From Geodermatophilus sp. DSM 44513 (GTDB lineage Bacteria > Actinomycetota > Actinomycetes > Mycobacteriales > Geodermatophilaceae), in NCBI RefSeq assembly GCF_032460525.1, contig NZ_CP135963.1, positions 2,666,001-2,730,000 of the forward strand: 64,000 nt of DNA. The letters run 5' to 3'. Each line of letters starts with the position of its first letter. Positions within the stretch are counted from its first letter, which is position 1. The position numbers and the translations under genes were made by a program. The notes beneath the pieces are model-generated. The model was not told the DNA's origin, ran no database searches, and saw only the letters and a program-made list of their open reading frames with translations. This document shows, in pieces, positions 51,710 through 64,000 of the stretch.

Positions 51710-53647
51710 TCAGTCCAGCCGGGTCGCCCGCACGGTCACCGGCTCCCGGCCGCGGTCGGCGTGCCCACCCGGCGGGTCCCCGACCGGCAGCCACCGCGCC
51801 CACCAGCGCAGCAGGTGCTCCAGCCGCGCCTGCCGGTGCCGCGGCCGACCGGTGCCGCCGACGTCGGCGCCCTCGCCGGGGAACAGCAGCAACTCGGCCG
51901 GGACGCCGCGGCGCCGGAGGTCGGTGTAGCGCCGCAGACCCTGCTCGGCCGGGAACCGGCGGTCCTCGTCGCCGTGCACCACGAGCGTCGGCGTGCGGAC
52001 GCCGGCACCGGTGGGCGGGTCGGTCCCGAGGACCTGGTCCGGCGCCCACCAGTCGGTGAACGCGCCCTCCACGACCGCGGCGGCGAAGCGCGTCGTCCGG
52101 CCGGTGAGCACCCCGGCCAGCCAGCCGCCGTACCCGGTGCCCGCCACCCCGACGCGTCCGGCATCGAGGGCCGGGTCGGCCAGGACGGCGTCCAGGAGGG
52201 CGACGGCGTCGTCGGCGTCCGCGGCGCCCCCGGCGCCGAGCACCGCCCGGGCGTGCACCTGCCCGTAGCCGGAGGAGCCGCGCGGGTTGCACCGGAGGAC
52301 GGCGTAGCCCGCGGACACCAGCGCCTGGGTGTCCACCGACAGCGACCAGCCGTCCTGCCGGTGCGGCCCGTCGTGCAGCACCAGCAGCACCGGGTGCGGG
52401 CCGGGACCGTCCGGTGCGGTCACCCACCCGTGCACGTCGCCGCCCCCCGCGACCGGGACGACCCGCTCGGTGCCGCGGTGCAGGCGCCCGGTGGCACCCA
52501 GCGCGCGGCCGAAGCCGGTGAGCAGCCGCCGCCGGCCCGGGGTGACCGCGATCAGCTCCCCGGCCGACCGGTCGTGTCCCACGGTGGCGACGACGACCCT
52601 CCCGGCCGCGGCCACCCCGTGCACGGTGAACGGCCCGTCGACCAGGACCTCCGCCGGCCCGCCGTCCGACGGCACGCGGAGCAGCTCCACGGCTCCGCGC
52701 CGCTGCACGCCGAGGAGGGCGGCTCCCCCGGCCAGCACGGTCGCCGGGGTGGTGTCGCCGCGGTCGGTGCCGGCCGGGTCGAGCACCGGTTCTGGTGCCC
52801 CGCCCGTGGCCGGCACGCGGCAGAGGGTGGCCCCGCGCCCGGCGGCGTCCAGCCCCTCGGGCCCGAGCCCGAGCCGGGCGGTCAGCCAGATCCAGCGACC
52901 CGCGGGGTCGTAGGCGGGCCGCGAGCACTCGGCGCGGCCGTCGGTGACCCGGCGCAGCGGGCCGCCGGCCGTGGGGACGGCGTAGACGTCGTGCACCCGG
53001 TCGCGGTCGGCGCGGGCGTGCCGGGCGGAGACGAACGCCAGCTCGGCGCCGTCCGGGCTCCAGGTGACGTCGGCGTCGTCGGCGTCGCCGTCGGTGACCT
53101 GCCGAGGAGGCGGCGGCGCTGCGTCGCCCTCCCCGTCGGGCGGCAGGTCGAGGACGAAGACGTGGCGGCGCCGGTCGGTGGCCACCCCGACGTCCTCGGC
53201 CTGCCAGCGCAGGGTGCTGACCAGCCACGGCGGCTGGGCGGCGCGGTCGGCCCCGGAGCGGTCCGCCTCGGGCACCCGGGCGGTGTAGGCGAGCCGGCGG
53301 GAGTCCGGGGACCACGCCGGTCGGCCCGCGCCGAGGGGGTGCGCGGTGAGCCGCCGGGGGGCGCCGCCGGCGGTCGGCAGCAGGTGCAGCTGGGGGCGGC
53401 CGCCCGGGTCGGCGGCGCGGTAGGCCAGCCAGCGGCCGTCCGGGGAGAACGCCGGGTCGGTGTCCCGGACCCCGGTGGTCAGCGGGCGGGCCGGGGCGGA
53501 CCCGTCGGTGGGCACGGCCCACAGCAGGCTGCGGTCGGTGTCGCCGCCGAGGTCGGCGCGGGTGGCGGCCACGACGGCCATGCGCCCGTCCGGGGAGACC
53601 GTGGGGACGCCGGGGGTGCGCAGCAGGGCGACGTCGTCGGGGCGCAT
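51710..53647 (-). CDS. S9 peptidase-like protein lacking catalytic Ser and His
   Basis: 645 residues. An N-terminal WD-like beta-propeller (FSPDGRWLAYR, WSPDSRRLAY, WSPDGAELAFVS repeats, about 1-390) precedes an alpha/beta-hydrolase domain (about 400-640). The oxyanion-side NPRGSSGYG is present, but the nucleophile elbow is G-T-G-Y-G-G, with Gly505 where Gly-x-Ser-x-Gly-Gly needs Ser. The catalytic His position in GEGHD-type loops is Ala594 (GEGAD). Asp562 in HGDEDRRFP remains. The fold is otherwise full length and well formed. Peptidase activity is therefore unlikely; a binding or scaffold role is possible. Confidence 0.82.
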   Translation of the reverse strand: MRPDDVALLRTPGVPTVSPDGRMAVVAATRADLGGDTDRSLLWAVPTDGSAPARPLTTGVRDTDPAFSPDGRWLAYRAADPGGRPQLHLLPTAGGAPRRLTAHPLGAGRPAWSPDSRRLAYTARVPEADRSGADRAAQPPWLVSTLRWQAEDVGVATDRRRHVFVLDLPPDGEGDAAPPPPRQVTDGDADDADVTWSPDGAELAFVSARHARADRDRVHDVYAVPTAGGPLRRVTDGRAECSRPAYDPAGRWIWLTARLGLGPEGLDAAGRGATLCRVPATGGAPEPVLDPAGTDRGDTTPATVLAGGAALLGVQRRGAVELLRVPSDGGPAEVLVDGPFTVHGVAAAGRVVVATVGHDRSAGELIAVTPGRRRLLTGFGRALGATGRLHRGTERVVPVAGGGDVHGWVTAPDGPGPHPVLLVLHDGPHRQDGWSLSVDTQALVSAGYAVLRCNPRGSSGYGQVHARAVLGAGGAADADDAVALLDAVLADPALDAGRVGVAGTGYGGWLAGVLTGRTTRFAAAVVEGAFTDWWAPDQVLGTDPPTGAGVRTPTLVVHGDEDRRFPAEQGLRRYTDLRRRGVPAELLLFPGEGADVGGTGRPRHRQARLEHLLRWWARWLPVGDPPGGHADRGREPVTVRATRLD

Positions 53648-53681
53648 GGTCCGCAGGGCGCGCGCGGTCGTCCGGCACCGT

Positions 53682-53714
53682 CCCCGGGGTGCCCGTTCGA
53701 CGGGCGCCCCGGGG
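53682..53714 (-). terminator. terminator hairpin after terC1
   Basis: Arms 53682-53696 and 53700-53714 pair over 15 bp with one G-T wobble and a TCG loop. It starts 8 nt past the terC1 stop. Confidence 0.72.
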
Positions 53715-53722
53715 CAGCGGGC

Positions 53723-54832
53723 TCAGCGGCGGCGGGTGTCCTCCCCGGCCGTGCGCTCGTCGGCCTGCTCGGCGAGCCGCGGCTCGGCCTCGGCGAGCGC
53801 CTCCGGCCCGCGGGAGGGGATCCGCTCGGCCTGCTCGGGCTCCACCACGGGCTCGTCGCGCTCGACGACCATGCCGCGGGTCTTGAGCAGGCTGGCGGCC
53901 GTGGCGATGAGCAGGACGCCGAGGATGACGGTCAGCGACAGCCAGATCGGGATGGTCGGCACCGCGTCGATGTGCTCGCCGCCGTTGATGAACGGCAGCG
54001 TGTTCTCGTGCAGGGCCTCGAGGATGAGCTTCACGCCGATGAAGGCGAGGACCACGGCCAGCCCGATCGACAGGTACACCAGCCGCTTGAGCAGACCACC
54101 GAGCAGGAAGTACAGCTGCCGCAGGCCCATCAGAGCGAAGACGTTCGCGGTGAACACGATGAACGGCTCGCGGGTCAGCCCGAAGATGGCCGGGATGCTG
54201 TCGAGGGCGAACACCAGGTCGGTCGTGGCCAGGGCCAGGAACACCACGATCATCGGGGTGAAGAACTTCTTGCCGTTCTCCGTGACCCGGATCTTGCTGC
54301 CCTGGAAGTCCGAGGTGATGGGCAGCACCCGGCGCATCTGGCGGATGAGGGCGTTCTCCTCGAACTCCTCGTCGTCGCCGCGGTGCCGGACCAGGTTGAT
54401 GGCCGTGTACACCAGGAACGCACCGAAGATGTAGAAGACCCAGGTGAACCGCTCGATCAGCGCCGCGCCGGCGAGGATGAACAGGCCGCGCAGGAGCAGG
54501 GCGATGATGATGCCGACCATCAGGACCTCCTGCTGCAGGTGCCGCGGCACCCGGAAGCGGGCCATGATGATCACGAACACGAAGAGGTTGTCCACCGACA
54601 GCGAGTACTCGGTGAGCCAGCCGGCGTAGAACTCCGTCGCGTACTGCCCGTTGGTGAGGCCGAGGATCACCAGGCCGAAGAGCAGGGCGAGACCGACGTA
54701 GAAGCTGACCCAGAGGGTCGCCTCCTTCATCGAGGGCTCGTGCGGACGGCGCACGACGATGGCGAGGTCGGCGAGCAGCAGGACGGTCAGCCCCACGAAC
54801 GTCGCGACCTCGAACCAGGCGGGTAGCTCCAT
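53723..54832 (-). CDS. terC: TerC-family membrane protein (Mn exporter type)
   Basis: 369 residues, about eight membrane helices. Family sites are SLSVDNLFVFVIIM and TDLVFALDSIPAIFGLT, with acidic residues inside helices that bind metal. The C-terminal ~50 residues are a soluble charged tail. Relatives (Alx/MntP-like TerC) export Mn2+ and protect against metal overload. It lies behind a yybP-ykoY riboswitch (54868-54972), which senses Mn2+. ATG 54832 follows GGAGGA by 9 nt. Confidence 0.92.
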   Translation of the reverse strand: MELPAWFEVATFVGLTVLLLADLAIVVRRPHEPSMKEATLWVSFYVGLALLFGLVILGLTNGQYATEFYAGWLTEYSLSVDNLFVFVIIMARFRVPRHLQQEVLMVGIIIALLLRGLFILAGAALIERFTWVFYIFGAFLVYTAINLVRHRGDDEEFEENALIRQMRRVLPITSDFQGSKIRVTENGKKFFTPMIVVFLALATTDLVFALDSIPAIFGLTREPFIVFTANVFALMGLRQLYFLLGGLLKRLVYLSIGLAVVLAFIGVKLILEALHENTLPFINGGEHIDAVPTIPIWLSLTVILGVLLIATAASLLKTRGMVVERDEPVVEPEQAERIPSRGPEALAEAEPRLAEQADERTAGEDTRRR

Positions 54833-54867
54833 GCGGTCGTGTCCTCCGGGGACTGGCAGTCGTCAGC

Positions 54868-54972
54868 GCCGGAGGTCTCTCCCACCGCCGGCCAGGGCCG
54901 GCGACCGGCAGCACCGGAGGCCATGGGACCTCGTGATGACGACGCTGCCGCGGGGGGATACTCCCCTCCACC
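54868..54972 (-). promoter_or_regulatory. yybP-ykoY manganese riboswitch (terC1)
   Basis: On the minus strand GGAGGGGAGTATCCCC opens the element, CGTCATCACGAGG lies in the middle and GGGAGAGACCTCCGG closes it. These are the two conserved boxes (GGGGAGUA and GGGAGAGACC) of the yybP-ykoY class that senses Mn2+. It sits in the leader of terC1, ahead of its ribosome site. The rest of the 335-nt gap holds only the terminator at 55114. Confidence 0.85.
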
Positions 54973-55113
54973 GTGCTCCCCCGGTGCGGAGCAGCCGTCG
55001 CTGGCTGTCGTCCGGGTCGTGGCGCCCACCGTACCGGCTCCGGCGGGTGTCCTCGATTCGAGGTGCCGGGAGCCGCCCGGGCCGGCGCCGGTCCGCGCCG
55101 TCCGTGGACACGG

Positions 55114-55149
55114 CACCGGGCCGCCCCGCGGCTGCGGGACGGCCCGGTG
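55114..55149 (-). terminator. terminator hairpin after terC2
   Basis: Arms CACCGGGCCGCCCCGC and GCGGGACGGCCCGGTG (about 55114-55129, 55134-55149) pair with one mismatch and a GGCT loop, about 20 nt past the terC2 end. Confidence 0.65.
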
Positions 55150-55167
55150 TCGGACGGCGCGGTGGGG

Positions 55168-56366
55168 TCAGCCGCGGTGCCGGGAACCGCTGGGCAGGTG
55201 CCCGTCGTCGGGGACGGCAGCACCGCGCCCGGCGTCCGGACCGGTGGCGTCGGTGACGGCGGCATCGTGCGGCGAGGAGGGCGCCTCGTCCGGGCCGGTG
55301 GCGTGCCGGTCGTGGTCACCGGGGCCCATGGCCACCAGGCCCTCGCGGCCGGCGGCCTGGTCCCCCGCCCCGGTCGGCGGCACCACGCCGCGCGCCCGGT
55401 CGCGGCGGTCCTTGACCAGGCTGGCCACCGTCGTGACCACCAGGGTGGCCAGGATGACCGTCAGGGACAGCCAGGTCGGCACCTCGGGGACGACGGTCAC
55501 GTGTTCCCCGCCGTTGATGAACGGCAGCTCGTCTCGTGCAGGGCGTGGATGAGCAGCTTGACGCCGATGAAGCCGAGGATCACGGCCAGGCCGTAGGACA
55601 GGTAGACCAGCCGGTCGAGCAGACCGTCGATGAGGAAGAACAGCTGGCGCAGCCCGAGCAGCGCGAACGCGTTGGCGGTGAAGACCAGGTAGGTCTCCTC
55701 GGTCAGCCCGAAGATCGCCGGGATGGAGTCGACGGCGAACAGGATGTCGGCGCTGGCGATGGCCAGCAGCGCGATGGCCAGCGGGGTGATGTGCCGCTTG
55801 CCGTCGATCGTGGTGACCATCCGGTCGGAGTGGTAGTCCTGCGTGGTCGGCAGGACCCGGCGGGCCAGCCGCAGGACGCTGTTCTCCTTGAACTCCTCGT
55901 CGTGCGAGTGGCCGCCGCTGCGGGCCTGCGCCACGGCGGTCCAGATGAGGAAGCCGCCGAACACGTAGAAGATCCAGCTGAACTGCTCGATCGCGGCGGC
56001 GCCGATGACGATGAACACCGTCCGCAGCGCCAGCGCGAAGGCGATGCCGAACAGCAGCACCTTCTGCTGCAGCTCCCGGGGAACCGCGAAGCTGGCCATG
56101 ATCAGGACGAAGACGAAGAGGTTGTCCACCGAGAGGCTCTTCTCGGTGATGTAGCCGGCGAAGTACTCACCGGCGTACTGGCCGCCGGAGAACCACAGCA
56201 CCAGCAGGCCGAACACGAGCGCGATGCCGACGTAGACCGCCGACCAGGTGGCCGACTCACGCAGCGTCGGTGCGTGGGGGGTGCGCACGTGGCCGACGAA
56301 GTCGAACACCAGCATCCCGACGATGGCGCCGATCGTCAGCGCCCACACCCAGAAGGGCACGTCCAC
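55168..56366 (-). pseudogene. terC: second TerC-family gene, broken by a one-base deletion
   Basis: The intact frame starts at GTG 56366 (GGAGG 9 nt upstream) and runs VDVPFWVWALTIGAIVG to KLLIHALHE, with SLSVDNLFVFVLIM and ADILFAVDSIPAIFGLT in place. At 55528-55535 the sequence CACGAGACGAGCTGCC reads HETSCRSS and stops at 55497. Adding one base (CACGAGAACGAGCTGCC) would give HENELPFINGGEH and rejoin the frame 55500-55168, which holds VPEVPTWLSLTVILATLVVTTVASLVKD and a charged tail. The tandem paralogue terC1 reads HENTLPFINGGEH at this point. A sequencing error is possible. Without correction the last helix and tail are lost. Confidence 0.85.
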
Positions 56367-56417
56367 AGCAGGTACCTCCGGAGACTCGGACGGTGCGCAC
56401 GGGCACCGCTCGGTTGA

Positions 56418-56523
56418 CCGGAGGTCTCTCCCACTCCCCCGGCGACGAGGGAGCCGACGGGGCCGGGGGCCCACCAGGACCCCGTACTGACGACACCGCC
56501 GCGGGGGGATACTCCCCTCCACG
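56418..56523 (-). promoter_or_regulatory. yybP-ykoY manganese riboswitch (terC2)
   Basis: On the minus strand GGAGGGGAGTATCCCCCC, then CGTCAGTACGGGG, and a closing GGGAGAGACCTCCGG: the same two conserved boxes as the terC1 element with a different middle arm. It begins 52 nt upstream of the terC2 GTG. Bases 56524-56724 of this gap show nothing else recognised. Confidence 0.85.
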
Positions 56524-56724
56524 AACACCGACCGCGGACGCCGGCCCACTCGCGTGGGGCCGCCGTCGTGCGGTCACTGCACCATCAGACGCTACCGGAG
56601 CGCCGGGTGTTCCCCGGACACGCGCGAGTTCACCCAGACGTCACCCCCCGCCCGGCCCGGTGACGGACCGGGACGAGCGCCCCTCCCGGGACCCGTGCCG
56701 CGGCGTGGGGGGACGGAGGGAGGA

Positions 56725-56756
56725 CCACGTCCGCCTCGGGGGACCTCCGGACGTGG
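56725..56756 (-). terminator. terminator hairpin after uvrB
   Basis: Arms CCACGTCCG (56725-56733) and CGGACGTGG (56748-56756) pair fully, starting 3 nt past the uvrB stop. Confidence 0.55.
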
Positions 56757-56759
56757 CCG

Positions 56760-58880
<2,121 letters not shown>

Positions 58881-58887
58881 GCCGACG

Positions 58888-58893
58888 ACGGTA
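58888..58893 (-). promoter_or_regulatory. -10 box, leaderless uvrB transcript
   Basis: TACCGT ends 7 nt before the uvrB GTG with no Shine-Dalgarno between. No SOS box recognised. Confidence 0.4.
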
Positions 58894-58994
58894 CGACCGG
58901 GCACCGACAGGACGGTGCCGCTGGCCCGCGGGGTGACGCGCGGGACGGGCGGGACGGCCCGACCGGTGGTGCGGGCGGGCCGCGGGGGCGGTGC

Positions 58995-59023
58995 TTGCAC
59001 CCGTCCGGGGAGCCGCCTAGCGT
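58995..59023 (+). promoter_or_regulatory. promoter of the candidate small RNA
   Basis: TTGCAC (58995-59000), a 17-nt spacer and TAGCGT (59018-59023) form the best -35/-10 pair in the window. Transcription should start near 59030. It is divergent from uvrB. Confidence 0.5.
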
Positions 59024-59029
59024 CCTCCG

Positions 59030-59158
59030 TCGCAGGAGCGGTCCCCGCCGGGGCCAGCGCCACCCGGGGTCAGCGGGCCCCGGACGAGGTCGGTCCCGGC
59101 GTCACCGCCCCGCCCTGCGCACGACACCCCCCGCGGCGACGCCCGCGGGGGGTGTCGT
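59030..59158 (+). ncRNA. candidate structured small RNA or attenuated glgX leader
   Basis: It begins about 7 nt after the promoter and ends in a perfect 16-bp hairpin (59121-59136 with 59143-59158; ACACCCCCCGCGG type). Inside, CGCAGG (59031-59036) pairs with CCTGCG (59114-59119), GCGGT with ACCGC, and CCGGGGCC (59048-59055) with GGCCCCGG (59076-59083). No protein-like frame is present. The layout recalls the actinobacterial 6C RNA, but the two C6 loops are not clear, so I do not claim that family. Bases 59159-59347 lead to glgX and show only its ribosome site. Confidence 0.5.
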
Positions 59159-59347
59159 CGCCCCCCTCCGCCACCCCGTCCGCGGTGAGCTGGGTCTCCG
59201 CGGCGCCCGGCCGGCGGAGGGTTGGACGGCGGCGCGCCCGGGCACGACCGGCCGGACGACCACGCCCACCGACCTCCCGGCCCGCGCCCCGCGGCGGGAG
59301 GCCACCGGCCCCCGGCCAGCCGGGGGCGCCGAGCAGGAGGACCTCGC

Positions 59348-61458
<2,111 letters not shown>

Positions 61459-61462
<4 letters not shown>

Positions 61463-63816
61463 GCGGGCCGTCCGTGAGCGCGCCGTCCGCCACCGGGTCG
61501 GAGCCGCTGAGCCTGGACCGGCGCCGCGACGTCCCGACCGGGACCTACCGGCTGCAGGTCACCGCCGACTTCACCCTCGACGACGCGGCCGCCCTGGCCG
61601 GCTACCTGGCCGACCTGGGCGTCAGCCACGCCTACACCTCTCCGCTGCTGCGGTCGGCGGCGGGCAGCACGCACGGCTACGACACCGTCGACCACGCGCA
61701 CGTCGACGAGCCGCGCGGCGGGCAGGCCGGCTTCGACCGGCTGGTCGCCGCGCTGCACGAGCAGGGCCTGGGCCTGGTGCTGGACCTGGTGCCCAACCAC
61801 ATGGGGATCGCCGACCCGGCCGAGGCGCCGTGGTGGTGGGACGTGCTGCAGCACGGCCGGGACAGCGCGCACGCGGCCGCCTTCGACGTCGACTGGGACT
61901 TCGGCGGCCGGGTGCGCGTCCCGGTGCTCGGGTCGGCCGACGACGTGCAGAAGCTCGAGGTGGTGGACGGCGAGCTCCGCTACTACGACAACCGGTTCCC
62001 CATCGCGCCCGGCACCGGCGAGGGCACCCCGCAGGAGGTGCACGACCGGCAGCACTACGAGCTGGTCGACTGGCGCCGCGCCGACCGGGACCTCAACTAC
62101 CGGCGGTTCTTCGCGATCAACACCCTCGCCGGGCTGCGCGCGGAGGACCCGGCGGTCTTCGAGGCCACCCACCGGCTGGTGCTGGACCTGGTCGCGCAGG
62201 GCGCCGTCGACGGGCTGCGGATCGACCACCCCGACGGCCTGGCCGACCCCAGGGGCTACCTCGACCGGCTGGCCGAGGCCTCCGGTGGCCGGTGGACCGT
62301 GGTGGAGAAGATCCTGGAGCCCGGCGAGGACCTGCCGGAGTCGTGGCGGGCCGCCGGGACGACGGGCTACGACGCGCTGGCCGAGGTCGACCAGGTGCTC
62401 GTGGACCCGGCCGGCGAGGCCCGGCTGAGCGCGCTGGACACCGAGGTCTCCGGCGCCCCGGTGGACTACGCGGAGCTGGTGCGGAGCAGCAAGCGCGAGG
62501 TGACCGACGGGATCCTCGGCTCTGAGCTGGCCCGCCTGGTCCGGGTCATCGGCGAGCTGCCGGGTGTCTCCGGTGAGGAGCAGCTGGAGGCGCTGGCCGA
62601 GCTGCTGGCGTCCTTCCCGGTCTACCGCTCCTACCTGCCCGACGGCCGCGAGCACCTGGACGCCACCGTCGCCGCGGTGCGGGAGCGCCGTCCCGACCTC
62701 ACCGCCGCGCTCGACGCGCTGCACCCGGTGCTGTCCCAGGCCGGCACCGAGGCGGCCACCCGCTTCGAGCAGACCAGCGGCCCGGTGATGGCCAAGGGCG
62801 TCGAGGACAGCGCCTACTACCGGTGGGCGCGCTTCGTCGCGCTCAACGAGGTCGGCGGTGACCCCTCCCGGTTCGGCAGCACCGTCGAGGAGTTCCACGA
62901 GGCGCAGCAGCGCCGTGCGGAGCGCCGGGCGGCGTCGATGACCGCGCTGTCCACCCACGACACCAAGCGCAGCGAGGACGTCCGGGCCCGGCTGGCGGTG
63001 CTCGCCGAGCTCGCCGCGGAGTGGGCCGAGCTGGTCCGCGGGCTGCTGACCCGCCACCCGCTGCCCGACCGGCCGCTGGCGCACCTGGTGTGGCAGAACC
63101 TCGTCGGCGCGTGGCCGCTGTCGCGCGAGCGGGCGCACGCCTACGCGGAGAAGGCGGCCCGCGAGGCGGGGACGTCGACGACCTGGACCGACGTCGACGA
63201 GGAGTTCGAGACCGCGCTGTTCGAGATGGTCGACGCGGCCTACGACGACGAGCGGACGAACGCCGAGATCGAGCGGTTCGTCGCCCGCATCACGCCGGCC
63301 GGCCGGTCCAACTCGCTGGCCCAGAAGATGCTGCAGCTGACCATGCCCGGCGTCCCCGACGTCTACCAGGGCACCGAGCTGTGGGACCTCTCGCTGGTCG
63401 ACCCGGACAACCGGCGTCCGGTGGACTACGAGCAGCGTCGCGGGCTGCTGGCCCGGCTGGACGGCGGGGAGGTCCCGGGCGTCGACGAGACCGGTGCGGC
63501 CAAGCTGCTGGTGGTGTCCCGGGTGCTGCGGGCCCGCCGGGAGCACCCCGAGTGGTTCGCCGGCTACGAGCCGGTGGCGGCGTCCGGGCTCGCGGCCGAC
63601 CACGTGGTCGCCTACGACCGCGGCGGCGTGGTGCCCGTGGCGACAAGGCTCCCGGTGGGCCTGTCGATCGCCGGGTGGAGCGACACGGCGCTGCAGCTGC
63701 CCACCGGGGCCTGGCGCGACCTGCTCACCGGCCGCCGGCACGTCTCCGACGCCGCCGGGCTGCCGGTGGCCGCCGTGCTCGAGCAGCTGCCGGTCGCCCT
63801 GCTCGTGCGGGACTGA
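61459..63816 (+). CDS. treY: malto-oligosyltrehalose synthase
   Basis: 785 residues, GH13. TYRLQVTADFTLDDAAALAGYLADLGVSHAYTSPLLRSAAGSTHGYD at the N-terminus, LVPNHMGIAD, DGLRIDHPDGLADP (nucleophile Asp), VVEKILEPGEDLP and MSTHDTKRSEDVRARL-type segment (ALSTHDTKRSEDVRARL). It converts the reducing end of maltodextrins to a trehalose unit, after which TreZ releases trehalose. GTG 61459 overlaps the glgX stop; a second GTG at 61474 is possible. treZ would be expected just beyond the window. Confidence 0.94.
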
Positions 63817-63938
63817 GCCGGCCGGCCGGGCGTGCCCCGGTCGGCCGGGCGCCGGCCGTTGCACGCCGGTCGCCGCCGGGCAGCCCTCCGCGGGTCCGCG
63901 GGAACGCGCGGACGAGCCGGGCCGGCACTCCTCCCCCG

Positions 63939-63988
63939 GCGGAAGCTCGTGCTCTGCCCACCGTGGTGGGCAGAGCACGAGCTTCCGC
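63939..63988. repeat. perfect 24-bp inverted repeat, 2-nt loop
   Basis: Arms 63939-63962 and 63965-63988 are exact reverse complements (GCGGAAGCTCGTGCTCTGCC...), loop GT. It lies 122 nt past treY. It may be a terminator or dispersed palindrome, and it argues that a downstream treZ, if present, is not simply abutting treY. Nothing else recognised in 63817-63938. Confidence 0.85.
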
Positions 63989-64000
63989 ACCTCTGGTCGG

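Noticed and set aside
50316-55319. Minus-strand open frame of about 1,667 codons
   Set aside because: Lies in the wrong frame across the S9-like, terC and oxidase genes; Arg/Pro/Ala-rich with no domain pattern.
59030-59158. Firm assignment to 6C RNA
   Set aside because: Promoter and terminator fit, but two hairpins with C6 loops are not clear, so only a candidate RNA is reported.

Overview
The window is very GC-rich chromosomal DNA with dense, short-spaced genes, many GTG starts and several apparently leaderless promoters. Gene content (RbpA, WhiA, OpcA, SufR-type suf operon, TreX/TreY, SCO7613-type membrane proteins) points to an actinobacterium. The gene order sufR-ctaA-ctaB-tkt-tal-zwf-opcA-pgl-rbpA-secG-tpiA-pgk-gap-whiA-yvcK-rapZ-uvrC is a familiar actinobacterial backbone. 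Geodermatophilaceae is my best guess, but that is inference, not proof. No tRNA, rRNA, CRISPR array, insertion sequence or prophage was seen.

Region by region. 1-11,000: the end of a CbiX-like chelatase, a guanidine-III riboswitch driving an SMR guanidinium exporter, an NTF2-like protein, an ABC exporter, an enoyl-CoA hydratase coupled to a tiny HTH protein, a YjbR protein, an ABC-F ATPase and two tandem giant SCO7613-type membrane proteins. 11,000-18,000 (minus strand): a tightly coupled suf operon, sufR-B-D-Rieske-C-S-U-T, with a palindromic operator at the sufR start. 18,200-27,800: haem A/haem O synthesis (ctaA, ctaB) and the pentose-phosphate operon tkt-tal-zwf-opcA-pgl. 27,800-40,500 (minus): rbpA, secG, a solute-binding lipoprotein, tpiA-pgk-gap, whiA-yvcK-rapZ-uvrC, a saccharopine-dehydrogenase-like reductase and a small membrane protein. 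40,600-51,600: uvrA, an amidase, an MBL hydrolase, a CPBP protease, two NAD(P)-binding proteins, a formamidase-like protein and an FMN-dependent alpha-hydroxy-acid oxidase. 51,700-64,000: an S9 peptidase-like protein lacking its catalytic Ser and His, two TerC genes each behind a yybP-ykoY (Mn) riboswitch, uvrB, a candidate small RNA, and glgX/treX-treY.

What stands out. (1) A dispersed family of palindromic elements (six loci) that sit right after stop codons. Their arms differ in sequence but stay complementary, and their loop core is constant; three copies lie inside the pentose-phosphate operon. One copy supplies the start region and first ~22 codons of pgl. (2) A probably dead S9 peptidase. 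(3) A single-base frameshift in the second terC. (4) A promoter-RNA-terminator unit upstream of glgX that looks like an unannotated structured RNA. (5) A frameshifted small ORF between ctaA and ctaB.
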